From an uncultured Sutterella sp. (lineage in GTDB: Bacteria; Pseudomonadota; Gammaproteobacteria; Burkholderiales; Burkholderiaceae_F), in NCBI GenBank assembly GCA_949282745.1, contig CASDQM010000025.1:1-63253 (forward strand): a DNA stretch of 63,253 nucleotides. The letters are read 5' to 3'. The position numbers and the translations under genes were made by a program. Every line of letters starts with the position of its first letter. The stretch's first letter is position 1. The notes under the pieces were generated by a model, which made no database searches, was not told where the DNA came from, and saw only the letters and a program-made list of their open reading frames with translations. Positions 51,115 through 60,606 of this stretch are shown here, one piece after another.

Positions 51115-53748
51115 GTGACCGTGACCACTTACGATTCGGATCAACTCGCCCGCTTTACGCCGGCCATGCGGCAGTTTCTCGAGATCAAGGCCCGCTACCC
51201 GAACACGCTCGTCCTCTTTCGCATGGGGGACTTCTACGAGACCTTCTTCGAGGACGCCGTTCTCGCCAACCGCCTGATCGGCATCACGCTCACGAAGCGC
51301 GGCAAGGACCCCGACGGCAATCCCATCCCGATGGCGGGCGTTCCCTTCATGACGCTCGATCAGTACATCGCGCGTCTCGTGCGCCTCGGCGAATCGGTCG
51401 TGGTGGTCGAGCAGCAGGGCACGCCCGGCAAAGGCATGCTCGAGCGCAAGATCTCCCGCATCGTCACGCCCGGAACGCTCACCGACACGGCGCTTCTCCC
51501 GCAAAAGAGCGACTCGGTTCTCCTTTCCGTCGCCCCGCCCGCGCGCCGCGGCCAGCCCTGGGGCTTTGCGTGGCTGACGCTCAGCAGCGGGGAATTCCGC
51601 GGCGCAAGCCTCAAGGACGCCGATTTCGAGACGGCGCTCTCGCGCATCGCCCCTTCCGAAGTCCTCATTCCCGAAGGGGAAAAGGCGACGCTTCGCGATC
51701 GTTTTCCCTGCGCCGTCACCAACGTTCCCGACTGGCATTTCGACGGCGAACGCGGCGCCGAAACGCTCAAGGCGAAGTTCGAGCTCGACAACCTCGACGC
51801 CTGGGGCGTCGCGGACCGGCCCGAGATTCTCCGCGCCGTCAACGCGCTGCTTGACTACACCTCGGAAACCCAGGTCGATTTGCTCCCCTTCATCCTCCCT
51901 CTTCAGATCGAAGAGGAGTCCGACACGATCGTGATCGACGCGGCCTCGCGGCGAAACCTCGAGATCACCGATCCGCTCCGCGCCGACTCGAGCGGCCCCA
52001 CGCTCTTTACGGTCCTCGACGGCTGCCGCACGTCGATGGGAAGCCGCACGCTTAAGAAGTGGCTCAACAATCCCCTTCGCTCCCGCGAACGGGCGCTCGC
52101 GCGTCAGGCGGCGATTTCGGCCTTCTTCGAGGACGAGGCCCTGCGCGAAGCGGTGCTCGACCTTCTCAAGACCCTCCCCGACCTCGAGCGCATCACGACG
52201 CGCACGGCGATGAAGAGCGTCCGCCCGAAGGAACTCGCATCGCTGCGCGACGCGCTGCCCGTGCTCGACAAGCTCGCCGCGCGTCTCGCGAACCTTGCGG
52301 CTTTCTCGGCCCTCACGCCGAAACTGAAGCTCGACACGGCGCTCTTTCAGAAGCTCGACGCCGCGATTCTCGAGGAACCCGCGACGCTTCTGCGCGACGG
52401 CGACGTGATCAAGAGCGAATACCACCCCGAACTCATGGATCTGCGCCGTCTGCGCGACCATACGGGGAACTTCCTGATCGATCTCGAAGAGCGCGAAAGG
52501 AAGGCGACGGGCATCGCGACCCTTCGCGTCGAATACAACCGCGTGCAGGGCTTCTACATCGAAGTCTCGAAGGCGCAGTCGGCGAACGTTCCCGCGCGCT
52601 ACACGCGCAGACAAACCCTCAAGAACACCGAACGCTACATCACGGAGGAACTCAAGGCCTTCGAAGACAAGGCGATCTCGGCGAGGGAACGAAGCGCCGC
52701 TTTGGAAAAGGCCCTCTACGACCACCTCGTCGCGGAACTTGCCGTCTACGTCGACGCCCTGATGGAAGCCGCCCACGCGGTGGCGGCGCTCGACGTCTTC
52801 GCGGCGCTCGCCGATCACGCCCAGCGCTTCCACTGGGCCGCCCCGGTACTCTCGGAGCGTCCGATCGTCAAAATCGGCAGGGGCCGCCACCCGGTCGTCG
52901 AGACGGTGATCGAAACCTACGTGCCGGCCGACTGCGTGATGGGAGACGGACGGCGCTGCCTCATCATTACCGGCCCGAACATGGGCGGTAAGTCGACCTA
53001 CATGCGAAGCGTCGCGCTCATCACGCTCCTTGCGTGGATGGGAAGCTTCGTTCCGGCGGAGAGCGCCGAGATCGGCCCGATCGACCGCATTCACACCCGC
53101 ATCGGCGCCTCGGACGACCTCGCCCGCGGGCGCTCGACCTTCATGGTCGAAATGACGGAGGCGGCCGCCATTCTTCATCAGGCGACCGACCGAAGCCTCG
53201 TTCTGATGGACGAAATCGGCCGCGGGACGTCGACCTTCGACGGGCTCTCGCTTGCGAGCGCCATCTGTCACGAGCTCGTGCAGCCGATCCGCGCCTTCAC
53301 GCTCTTTGCGACCCACTACTTCGAAGTGACGCAGCTCGCGGGCCTTCTGAAGGAGGCCGTAAACGTGCACGTGAGCGCCGCGCAGGACCGCGACAAGATC
53401 GTCTTCCTCCACGAAATCGGCGAGGGTCCGGCAAACCAGAGCTACGGGATCGCCGTCGCGAAGCTCGCGGGCGTGCCCGCGCGCGTCGTGCAGCGCGCCA
53501 AGAACTACATGAAGGAATTGGAGCGTCGCGACTCGATGAATGCGGGCGACATGCCCGATCTCTTCACGTCGGTCCGCATGGCCGAAGAAGCCCGCAAGCC
53601 CGCGGAACTCACCGACCGGCAAAAGGCCCTCATCGCCGCTGCCGAATCGATCCTCGCGGTCGACGTCGACAGCCTGACGCCCCGCGAAGCGCTCGAGCGG
53701 CTCTACGACCTCCATCAGCGGGCGCTCGATGCCTCGAGCCTGCGGTAA
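51115..53748 (+). CDS. mutS: DNA mismatch repair protein MutS
   Basis: An 877-residue mismatch recognition protein. The mismatch-binding Phe-x-Glu motif is in FRMGDFYETFFEDA near the N-terminus. The ATPase has Walker A ITGPNMGGKSTYMRS, Walker B VLMDEIGRGTSTFDG and the downstream FATHYFEVTQLA. All lever, clamp and dimer regions are present. The start is probably a GTG at 51115 (VTVTTYDSDQ), which matches the usual N-terminus; the in-frame ATG at 51034 would overlap the suhB terminator and is rejected. No mutL is in the window. A LysR gene follows 18 bp later. Confidence 0.96.
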   Translation: MTVTTYDSDQLARFTPAMRQFLEIKARYPNTLVLFRMGDFYETFFEDAVLANRLIGITLTKRGKDPDGNPIPMAGVPFMTLDQYIARLVRLGESVVVVEQQGTPGKGMLERKISRIVTPGTLTDTALLPQKSDSVLLSVAPPARRGQPWGFAWLTLSSGEFRGASLKDADFETALSRIAPSEVLIPEGEKATLRDRFPCAVTNVPDWHFDGERGAETLKAKFELDNLDAWGVADRPEILRAVNALLDYTSETQVDLLPFILPLQIEEESDTIVIDAASRRNLEITDPLRADSSGPTLFTVLDGCRTSMGSRTLKKWLNNPLRSRERALARQAAISAFFEDEALREAVLDLLKTLPDLERITTRTAMKSVRPKELASLRDALPVLDKLAARLANLAAFSALTPKLKLDTALFQKLDAAILEEPATLLRDGDVIKSEYHPELMDLRRLRDHTGNFLIDLEERERKATGIATLRVEYNRVQGFYIEVSKAQSANVPARYTRRQTLKNTERYITEELKAFEDKAISARERSAALEKALYDHLVAELAVYVDALMEAAHAVAALDVFAALADHAQRFHWAAPVLSERPIVKIGRGRHPVVETVIETYVPADCVMGDGRRCLIITGPNMGGKSTYMRSVALITLLAWMGSFVPAESAEIGPIDRIHTRIGASDDLARGRSTFMVEMTEAAAILHQATDRSLVLMDEIGRGTSTFDGLSLASAICHELVQPIRAFTLFATHYFEVTQLAGLLKEAVNVHVSAAQDRDKIVFLHEIGEGPANQSYGIAVAKLAGVPARVVQRAKNYMKELERRDSMNAGDMPDLFTSVRMAEEARKPAELTDRQKALIAAAESILAVDVDSLTPREALERLYDLHQRALDASSLR

Positions 53749-53766
53749 GGACGGGAAAATTCATCG

Positions 53767-54675
53767 ATGACGCGCCCCTCGGACTTCGCCTTCTTTCGAC
53801 TGCTCGCCCGCTCGACGTCGCTCACCGACGCCGCGCGGTCGCTCTCCATGACGCCCTCGGCGGTGAGCCGCCGCCTGGGCGCAATCGAAGCGAGACTGGG
53901 GGTCGAGCTCGTGCTCCGAAACACCCGCAGCATGCGGCTTACGCCCGAAGGCGAGCGCTACCTCGAAGCGGCGGAGACGATTCTTCGCGAAACCGAAAGA
54001 CTCGAGGCCGACATCGCTTCGCGCCCTCTCGGGCGCCTTCGCATCTGCGCGTCCTTCGGGTTCGGACGCACCCACATCGCGCCCGTCGTCGCGGAGTTCG
54101 CCAAAGCCAATCCCGACGTGCGGGTCGACCTCACGCTCACCGACCGCCCGGTCTCGATCATCGAAGAGGGCTTTGACGTCGGGATTCATCTGGGCGTTCC
54201 CCACGACTCGCGTCTTCGCGCCCGCAAGCTTCTCGCAAACGAACGGATTCTCTGCGCGGCCCCCGTCTACCTCGAAGCCCACGGACGGTCCGCCCACCCC
54301 GAAGACCTCGCGCGTCACCGGCTCATCGAAATCGCCGAGGACGAAAACACCGTGGGGCGCTGGACACTCACCCACCGAAAGACGAAGAAGATCGTGAACC
54401 TCGCTGCCGTCCCGGTTCTTCGGAGCAACTCCGGCGCGGCTGCGCTCGATTGGTGTCTCGCCGGGCTCGGAATCGTCCTTCGAAGCCGCTGGCACGCGGC
54501 GCCCCTTCTTGCCGAAGGCCGCCTCGAAGAAGTCCTCCCCGACTGGCACATGCCCGCGGACGTCTACGCCTATTTCGCGGCGAAAAAGCCCTCCTCGCAG
54601 CTGCGCGCCTTCCTCGACACGCTCGCGGAACACTTCGCCGCCCGAACCACCGTCGACGAGTCCTCCGATTCTTGA
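53767..54675 (+). CDS. LysR-family transcriptional regulator, upstream of leuCD
   Basis: A 302-residue LTTR. The winged helix-turn-helix is at residues about 5-60 (STSLTDAARSLSMTPSAVSRRL, within the recognition region) and the effector-binding domain follows after RLRICASFGFGRTHI. It lies 114 bp upstream of leuC on the same strand and only 18 bp after mutS, so it may be cotranscribed with mutS and regulate leuCD. The effector is unknown. Confidence 0.9.
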   Translation: MTRPSDFAFFRLLARSTSLTDAARSLSMTPSAVSRRLGAIEARLGVELVLRNTRSMRLTPEGERYLEAAETILRETERLEADIASRPLGRLRICASFGFGRTHIAPVVAEFAKANPDVRVDLTLTDRPVSIIEEGFDVGIHLGVPHDSRLRARKLLANERILCAAPVYLEAHGRSAHPEDLARHRLIEIAEDENTVGRWTLTHRKTKKIVNLAAVPVLRSNSGAAALDWCLAGLGIVLRSRWHAAPLLAEGRLEEVLPDWHMPADVYAYFAAKKPSSQLRAFLDTLAEHFAARTTVDESSDS

Positions 54676-54789
54676 GTTTTTCTCATGAATCCTTCAAGAA
54701 AACCTCAATCTGTTCCGAACGGTTTCGGCACTACACTTTCTCCGAGAACCGCGCTCGAGAGCGCAACCCCATTCTTCGGAGATTCCGTC

Positions 54790-56226
54790 GTGACCCAAGC
54801 CCGAACCCTCTACCGAAAGATCGTCGACGCGCACACCGTGAAGACGATCGACTCGGACACCGTCCTTCTATACTGCGACGCGCACTTCGCCAACGAATAC
54901 ACGTCGCCCCAGGCCTTTGCGGGCGTCGCCGCCCGAGGCCTCGAAGTCGCCTCCCCCGACTCGCACCTCTGCGTCGTGAGCCACATCATTCCCTCCCGCG
55001 ACGAAAGTCCCCGCCGCATCTACGACGCGGCGTCCCTGAAGCAGGCCGAAACGCTTGAAGCCAACTGCCGCCGCTTCGGCATCAAGGCCTTCTTCGGCGC
55101 GGACGACCCCGATCAGGGGCTCGAACACGTCGTCATGGCCGAGCGCGGCCTCGTGCGTCCGGGCATGGTCGTGATCTGCGGCGACAGCCACACGACGTCC
55201 CACGGCGCCTTGGGGGCCTTGGGCTTCGGGATCGGCACGTCCGAAATCGAACACATTCTCGCGACGCAGACGCTCGTTTATCGCCTCGCCTCCCCGATGA
55301 AAATCACGATCCGCGGAAAGCTTCCCGCAGGCGCGACGGCGAAGGACCTCGCCCTCTACGTTCTGCGCAGGATTTCCGCGGGCGGCGCTTTGGGCTCTGT
55401 CGTCGAATACGAAGGTGAAGCGATCGGAGACCTTTCGATCGAAGGCCGCATCACGCTTTGCAACCTCACGGTGGAAGCGGGTGCGCGCGGCGCGCTCGTC
55501 GCCCCCGACCAAAAGACGGTCGACTGGGTGCTCGCCCACGCCCCGGAACTTACGGGCGAAGAAAAGGAAGCGGCCCTCGCCTATTGGAAGACGCTTCGGG
55601 CCGACCCGGGCGCCGAGTACGAACGCACGGTCGAAATCGACGCGTCCGACGTGCGTCCGACCGTCACCTGGGGAACGAGTCCCGATCAGAACGTCTTTCT
55701 CGACGAAGCGGTCCCCTCGCCCGAATCCTTTGCGGATCCGGTCGAGCGCGACGCGGCCGAACGGGGTCTGCGCTATCAGGGAATCGAACCCGGGCACAAG
55801 ATGACGGACGTCTCGATCGACTACGTCTTCATCGGCTCCTGCACGAACGCGCGTCTTCCCGACCTCGTCGCAGCCGCCGAAGTGCTGAAGGGGCGTCGTC
55901 TCGCCCCGGGCGTGAAGGGCATGGTCGTTCCCGGATCCATGCGCACCCGCCGCGACGCCGAAGCGCTCGGCCTTGACCGCATCTTCAGGGACGCGGGATT
56001 TGAGTGGCGCAAGCCCGGCTGCTCCATGTGCCTTGCGATGAACGAAGACGTTCTCGAGAACGGCGTTCGCTGCGCGTCGACCACGAACCGCAACTTTGAA
56101 GGCCGTCAGGGACGAGGCTCCCGCACGCATCTCGTGAGTCCCGAAACGGCCGCGGCCAGCGGCGTTCTCGGGCGCTTCGGCACGGCCGAGGAGCTCGATC
56201 GACTCATGCCCCGCCAGAACGACTGA
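54790..56226 (+). CDS. leuC: 3-isopropylmalate dehydratase, large subunit
   Basis: A 478-residue aconitase-family protein. Cluster-binding Cys residues are in FIGSCTNARLPD and PGCSMCLAMNED, and the substrate-binding GDSHTTSHGALGALGFGIGTSE and the terminal STTNRNFEGRQGRGSRTHLV are intact. With LeuD it isomerises 2-isopropylmalate to 3-isopropylmalate in leucine synthesis. The GTG start at 54790 has GGAG nine bases upstream and matches the normal N-terminus (TQARTLYRKIVDAH); the ATG at 54685 gives an unsupported 35-residue extension. leuA and leuB are not nearby, so a related hydratase of a parallel pathway is possible. Confidence 0.9.
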   Translation: MTQARTLYRKIVDAHTVKTIDSDTVLLYCDAHFANEYTSPQAFAGVAARGLEVASPDSHLCVVSHIIPSRDESPRRIYDAASLKQAETLEANCRRFGIKAFFGADDPDQGLEHVVMAERGLVRPGMVVICGDSHTTSHGALGALGFGIGTSEIEHILATQTLVYRLASPMKITIRGKLPAGATAKDLALYVLRRISAGGALGSVVEYEGEAIGDLSIEGRITLCNLTVEAGARGALVAPDQKTVDWVLAHAPELTGEEKEAALAYWKTLRADPGAEYERTVEIDASDVRPTVTWGTSPDQNVFLDEAVPSPESFADPVERDAAERGLRYQGIEPGHKMTDVSIDYVFIGSCTNARLPDLVAAAEVLKGRRLAPGVKGMVVPGSMRTRRDAEALGLDRIFRDAGFEWRKPGCSMCLAMNEDVLENGVRCASTTNRNFEGRQGRGSRTHLVSPETAAASGVLGRFGTAEELDRLMPRQND

Positions 56227-56240
56227 GAGGAGAGAAAACC

Positions 56241-56882
56241 ATGGAAAAACTCATCACGCTCGAAGCCGTCGCGGCGGCCCTTCCCTTCGACAACCTCGAC
56301 ACCGATCAGCTGATGCCCAAGCAATTCCTGCGCGGGATCGACAAGTCGGGGCTCGCCAAGGGGATGCTCTACAACATGCGCCATCTCGCGGACGGGGCCG
56401 TCAACCCCGAATTCGTCCTGAACCGCCCGGGCTATGAAGAAACGAAGATCCTCGTGGCCGGCCCCAACTTCGGCTGCGGCTCGAGCCGCGAACACGCCGT
56501 CTGGGGGCTGATGCAGTACGGGATCCGCGCCGTGATCGCGCCGAGCTTCGGCGAGATCTTCTATTCGAACTGCTTCAACAACGGGCTTCTCGCCGCGCGC
56601 GTCACGCCCGAAGCGGACGAAAAGCTCCTTGCCCTGCTCTCGGACCCCGCGCCGCAGAAGCTCGCGATCGCGGTCGAGGACCGCACGATCACGACGGCCG
56701 CGGGCGACGTCATTCCCTTCCTGATCGGAGAGCGTCACCGCACGATGCTTCTCGAAGGGCTCGACGCCGTTGAAACCACGATGAAGGACATGGACGAAAT
56801 CCGCCGCTGGAAGGAAGCGCATGAAAAGGCCTTCCCCTGGATGGCGCGTCTTCCGGGCCGCAGCTGCGCCGACCGGAAGTAA
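56241..56882 (+). CDS. leuD: 3-isopropylmalate dehydratase, small subunit
   Basis: A 213-residue swivel-domain partner of LeuC. FDNLDTDQLMPKQFLRGIDK, GPNFGCGSSREHAVWGLMQYG and APSFGEIFYSNCFNNGLL are the family signatures and are complete. It begins 14 bp after leuC with GAGGAGAGAAAACC in front. A double hairpin and terminator follow, ending the leuCD unit. Confidence 0.94.
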   Translation: MEKLITLEAVAAALPFDNLDTDQLMPKQFLRGIDKSGLAKGMLYNMRHLADGAVNPEFVLNRPGYEETKILVAGPNFGCGSSREHAVWGLMQYGIRAVIAPSFGEIFYSNCFNNGLLAARVTPEADEKLLALLSDPAPQKLAIAVEDRTITTAAGDVIPFLIGERHRTMLLEGLDAVETTMKDMDEIRRWKEAHEKAFPWMARLPGRSCADRK

Positions 56883-56896
56883 TCCATTGGGTCCGT

Positions 56897-56974
56897 GGTC
56901 GTCCCTTTTGTGACGACCCGGAACTCCCGGGAAGACGGAGGCCGCCCGAATCGTCGGACGGCCTCCTTCCTTTT
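56897..56974 (+). terminator. Double hairpin and terminator after leuD
   Basis: A first hairpin, GGTCGTC (56897-56903) with GACGACC (56912-56918), is followed by GGAGGCCG (56937-56944) with CGGCCTCC (56959-56966) and TTCCTTTT. Confidence 0.8.
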
Positions 56975-57001
56975 GGGAGGCGCCTTGCGGCGCCGCTTTC
57001 C

Positions 57002-58630
57002 TTATTCGCGAACGAACACCGTACGGCCGTTCACGATCGTGCGGTCGACGCGGATTTTGCGCATGGTCAAAGGATCGCGCGTGAAGATGTCGTCGGAGAG
57101 GAGCACCAGGTCGGCGGCATAACCCGGAAGAAGTCGACCCTTCACGTTTTCCTCAAAGCTCGCAAAGGCGCTTCCCGCCGTGTAGCAGTCGACCGCCTCT
57201 TCGACCGAGAGCTTTTCCTCGGCATAGAAACCGTCCGCCCGGCCTTCGGCGTCGCCCTTGAGATCCCGGCGGTTCACCGCACAGTAGAGGTTGTCGATCG
57301 CGTTGATGTCTTCGACCGGACTGTCGGTTCCGAGGCTCGTCGGAATGCCCAAGTTCAGCATCGTCTTGAAGGCGTAGCTCGTCGACGCGAGCGCTTCGCC
57401 CACGCGGTCGGCGACGACGTGCATGTCGTAGTGGAGGAAAATCGGCTGGATGTGCGCGAGCACGCCCATTGCCGCCATGCGCTCGAGCAACGGACGATCC
57501 GTGATCTGCACGTGCACGATCCCGAGGCGCATCGGATTTTCGCCGTTGCGGCAGAAGGGCTCGTAGGCGTCGAGCACCCGCTCGATCGCGCCGTCTCCGA
57601 TCGCGTGGATCGTCGCCTGCATGCCGCCCTTCACCGCGGTGCCGACAAGGTCCGCGAGCGCGTCGGGTTCGATCGTTCCGATCCCCGAGGTCGAGGGATC
57701 GTCCGCATAGGGCGCGCGAAGAAGCGCCGTGCGCGCGCCGAGACTCCCGTCCACGAAGAGCTTGAGGGGCCCGACCCGGTTCATCGGATGCCCGGCCACC
57801 GTTCCGGTGCGGTTCCCCGCACGGAGGAAGTCCTCGAGCCCCGCCTTTTCCATGAAGCAGCACTGATGATTCACCCGCACGGCCGGACGTTCTTCGAGCA
57901 CCTCGCGATAGAGCGAGAGCACGTCGCGCCAGTTCTCGCCCCGCACGTCCATCGTGTGGACCGACGTGACGCCGCACTCGGCCGCGTGCGCGAAGGCCGC
58001 AAGAAGCGCCTCGCGGTCGGCTTCGCGGTCCGCGGCGGGAAGAATGCGGGTCACCTGCGCCGCGGCGTTTTCTCGGAAGATCCCCGTCGCTCGGCCGTTT
58101 TCGTCCCGGTCGATCGCACCGCCCGGCAAAGCTTCCGTCTCGTCGGTGATTCCCGCCATCTCCATCGCCGCCGTGCTCGCGACGAGGATGTGTCCGCAGG
58201 CGCGCTCGAGGATCAAGGGTACGCCCGGCGCCGCTTCGTCGAGGTCCGCGGCGCAGGGGAGACGGTGCTCGTCCGTAAAGTAGTCCTGATTCCACCCCAT
58301 GCCGTGGATCACGGTCCCCGCCTTCGGGCGGTGCGTCTCGAGATACGCGCGGATGCGCGCCTTGAGGTCCGCAATCCCGGTCGTTTCGTGGAGCTGCACG
58401 TCGCGAAGCGTGTGGCCGAGCATGAGCAGGTGGCAGTGGCTGTCGTTGAAGCCCGGCACCGCGGTGCGGCCTTCGGCGTCGATCACCTCGCAGTCGGCCG
58501 GAGCCGCCGCGGCCACCACCTCGTTCGTTCCAACCGCCCGGATGACGCCGTCGACGGCGAGAAGGGATTGGGCGAACTGTCCGGCACCGAGATAGATGTG
58601 CGCATTTCGAAGAAGAAGATTGTGCGTCAT
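57002..58630 (-). CDS. YtcJ-type amidohydrolase (amidohydrolase family 3)
   Basis: A 542-residue metal-dependent amidohydrolase. The N-terminal metal site is GFNDSHCHLLMLGH (H-x-H), the later metal ligands are in IGDGAIERVLDAY and LGIVHVQITDR, and the catalytic Asp is in LGTDSPVEDINA. This pattern is that of YtcJ/Amidohydro_3 proteins, whose natural substrates are mostly unknown. It lies 58 bp downstream of an APC permease on the same strand, so the pair probably imports and hydrolyses the same compound. There is no signal peptide. Confidence 0.88.
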   Translation of the reverse strand: MTHNLLLRNAHIYLGAGQFAQSLLAVDGVIRAVGTNEVVAAAAPADCEVIDAEGRTAVPGFNDSHCHLLMLGHTLRDVQLHETTGIADLKARIRAYLETHRPKAGTVIHGMGWNQDYFTDEHRLPCAADLDEAAPGVPLILERACGHILVASTAAMEMAGITDETEALPGGAIDRDENGRATGIFRENAAAQVTRILPAADREADREALLAAFAHAAECGVTSVHTMDVRGENWRDVLSLYREVLEERPAVRVNHQCCFMEKAGLEDFLRAGNRTGTVAGHPMNRVGPLKLFVDGSLGARTALLRAPYADDPSTSGIGTIEPDALADLVGTAVKGGMQATIHAIGDGAIERVLDAYEPFCRNGENPMRLGIVHVQITDRPLLERMAAMGVLAHIQPIFLHYDMHVVADRVGEALASTSYAFKTMLNLGIPTSLGTDSPVEDINAIDNLYCAVNRRDLKGDAEGRADGFYAEEKLSVEEAVDCYTAGSAFASFEENVKGRLLPGYAADLVLLSDDIFTRDPLTMRKIRVDRTIVNGRTVFVRE

Positions 58631-58688
58631 GATGGAAAACCTCGAAGAATGGAAAAGCCTGTCGATTTTTGGGGTTCGGTCCGGAGGA

Positions 58689-60071
58689 TCAGGCGGCAGC
58701 TCCTTCCGCGGCCGCGGACGCCGTGCGCGCCGCTTCGACGGCCTCGACGCGCTTTCTGAAGAAGAGCTCGTAGACGACGAGGCTCACCGCCGGAACGATC
58801 ACGTTGAGAAGCGCCGTCACGGGGTCGGCTACGACCGTGCTCGCAAGAAGCGCGACCATCACGAGGATCACGGCCCAGATGAGGTAGGGATAGGCCCAGA
58901 CCTTGTAGGGACGGTCGACCGTCGGCATGCGGCGGCGAAGGATGATCACCGCGTAGAAGGTGAGCGCGTTGAAGATGATGCCCGAGACCGCCACGAGGCT
59001 CGTGAGGCTCGAGAGGTCGCGCAGAAGAACGAGACCGATGGAGATGAGGCCCGAAGCGACGATGGCGTTCACGGGCGTGCGGAAGTCCTCGTGCAGGACG
59101 CCGAGCGAACGGATCATCGCGCCGTCGCGGGCCATCGCGTAGTAGACGCGGGGAAAGACCATCACGCAGCCGTTGAGCGAATTGAAAATCGCAAGGATCA
59201 TCGCCGCCGCGACGAGCGCGCCGCCGTAGGTGCCGAAAAGCGTCTCCGCCGCGGCCGTGCCGAGGTAGAAGTTTCCTTCCGAGACCATCGCGGCGATGAC
59301 TTCGGGCGAGAGCACGCGGAAGATCGAATAGTTGAAGAGGACGTAGAGAAGCGCGACGCCGACGATCGAAAGAATGATGGCGAGCGGAATGTTTCGCTGC
59401 GGGTTGCGGATTTCTTCGGCGATGCTGTTGAGGTTGTGCCAGCCTTCATAGGCCCAGAGCGTCGCGACGACCGCAAAGGCGACGACCGGCAGGAAGCTTG
59501 CGAGGGACAACGTCTCGGCGGGCATGGCGAGAAGGTCGGGCGACTCGGTCCCGAAGACGAGGCCCGCAATCATGATGAGGCCGATCGGAAGGAGCTTCAG
59601 CACCATGAAGACGTTCTGCACGAAGGCGCCCGTGCGGATGCCGCGGATCTGAACGAGGGAAAGCGCCACGATGGTGCCCACCGCCACGACCTTCTGCGCG
59701 ACGGGCCCGAGCGGCAAAACCGTGGCGAGCGCCCCTGCGAAGGCGACGGCGAGCGCCGCGATCGACGCGCTCGAGGAGAGGATGAAACTTGAGAAGCCGC
59801 TCACGAACGCCGTGCGTTCGCCGTAGGCTTCGCAAAGATAGACGTAACTGCCGCCCGCCTTGGGCATCATGGCGCCGAGTTCGGCGTAGCAGACGCCGCT
59901 CATGAGCGTGATGAGGCCGCCCACAAGCCAGACGAGAAGGGAAAGACCGAGGCTCATCTCGCAGCGGGCGAGGACGATGCCGCCGATGTAGAAGATGCCC
60001 GAGCCGATCATGATGCCGGCGAGGACCGAGATGCCGCCGAAAAGACCGATTTCGCGACGCATGGCCTTCAT
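58689..60071 (-). CDS. APC-family amino-acid permease
   Basis: A 460-residue membrane protein with about twelve helices. The first helix carries the APC substrate-binding motif IMIGSGIFYIGG, and MMPKAGGSYVYLCEAYG follows, as in LAT-like and exchanger-type APC members. The ATG at 60071 follows CGGAGAACAAAA and gives the usual N-terminus (RREIGLFGG); an upstream in-frame codon is less likely. First gene of a two-gene unit with the YtcJ-type amidohydrolase. A palindrome 36 bp upstream may be the site of the LysR regulator encoded at 60607. Confidence 0.9.
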   Translation of the reverse strand: MKAMRREIGLFGGISVLAGIMIGSGIFYIGGIVLARCEMSLGLSLLVWLVGGLITLMSGVCYAELGAMMPKAGGSYVYLCEAYGERTAFVSGFSSFILSSSASIAALAVAFAGALATVLPLGPVAQKVVAVGTIVALSLVQIRGIRTGAFVQNVFMVLKLLPIGLIMIAGLVFGTESPDLLAMPAETLSLASFLPVVAFAVVATLWAYEGWHNLNSIAEEIRNPQRNIPLAIILSIVGVALLYVLFNYSIFRVLSPEVIAAMVSEGNFYLGTAAAETLFGTYGGALVAAAMILAIFNSLNGCVMVFPRVYYAMARDGAMIRSLGVLHEDFRTPVNAIVASGLISIGLVLLRDLSSLTSLVAVSGIIFNALTFYAVIILRRRMPTVDRPYKVWAYPYLIWAVILVMVALLASTVVADPVTALLNVIVPAVSLVVYELFFRKRVEAVEAARTASAAAEGAAA

Positions 60072-60106
60072 TTTTGTTCTCCGAAAGAAGTTTTGGATGG
60101 CGCCCA

Positions 60107-60128
60107 GTTGCATCCATATCGATGCAAC
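60107..60128. promoter_or_regulatory. Possible LysR operator upstream of the APC permease
   Basis: GTTGCATC (60107-60114) and GATGCAAC (60121-60128) form a perfect palindrome with a 6-bp spacer, containing the T-N11-A pattern of LysR-type sites. It lies 36-57 bp before the permease start and is the only strong palindrome in the region. Confidence 0.5.
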
Positions 60129-60606
60129 CGATGCGCCGCTTCTTTCGGTCGGGGCCTCCGCGTCTGTGCGGAAGGCGTCCCGAAACGGATTGTCAAGCGA
60201 AACGCGCCGACTGAATCGATAGCGCCTCCGAAGGCTTCGGGCGAAAAGCTTTCCCGCTCTTCTCCCTTGCCGACGGGAGTCGCAGACGTCTTTCGCCTGC
60301 GCCCAACCTGCCGGATCCGCCGATCCGGCCGTTTCGGCGGTTTGACCTTTTGCGAATCCTCTCGGGCCGCCGCCTCCGATTCGCTACTCATTCGCACCGC
60401 GCCTCTATCAACCTAAGGCTCTTTCAATATCGGGCAAAAAATTCCGGGGCGAAGCGATTTCGCGCGACTTTTTTCGCCGTCGAAGACTTTTCTTGACGCG
60501 ATCGCGAAACGGTATGACGAAGTACCTACAAAGAATCTTGTATTTGAAGGGCGGCGACGATTGATCCCCTCTCCTCGCGCTCTTAACGCCACGGAAATGA
60601 AAGGCC
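60129..60606. other. Non-coding stretch between the permease and LysR genes
   Basis: About 480 bp with no supported gene. The segment 60415-60560 is clearly A/T-richer than its surroundings, and the minus strand presumably carries the permease promoter. Several short GC palindromes are present (for example CGGATCCGCCGATCCG near 60311), but none forms a clear terminator. Confidence 0.4.

Noticed and set aside
54685-54789. ATG at 54685 as the leuC start
   Set aside because: It adds 35 residues not typical of LeuC. The GTG at 54790 has a good ribosome-binding site and gives the family N-terminus.
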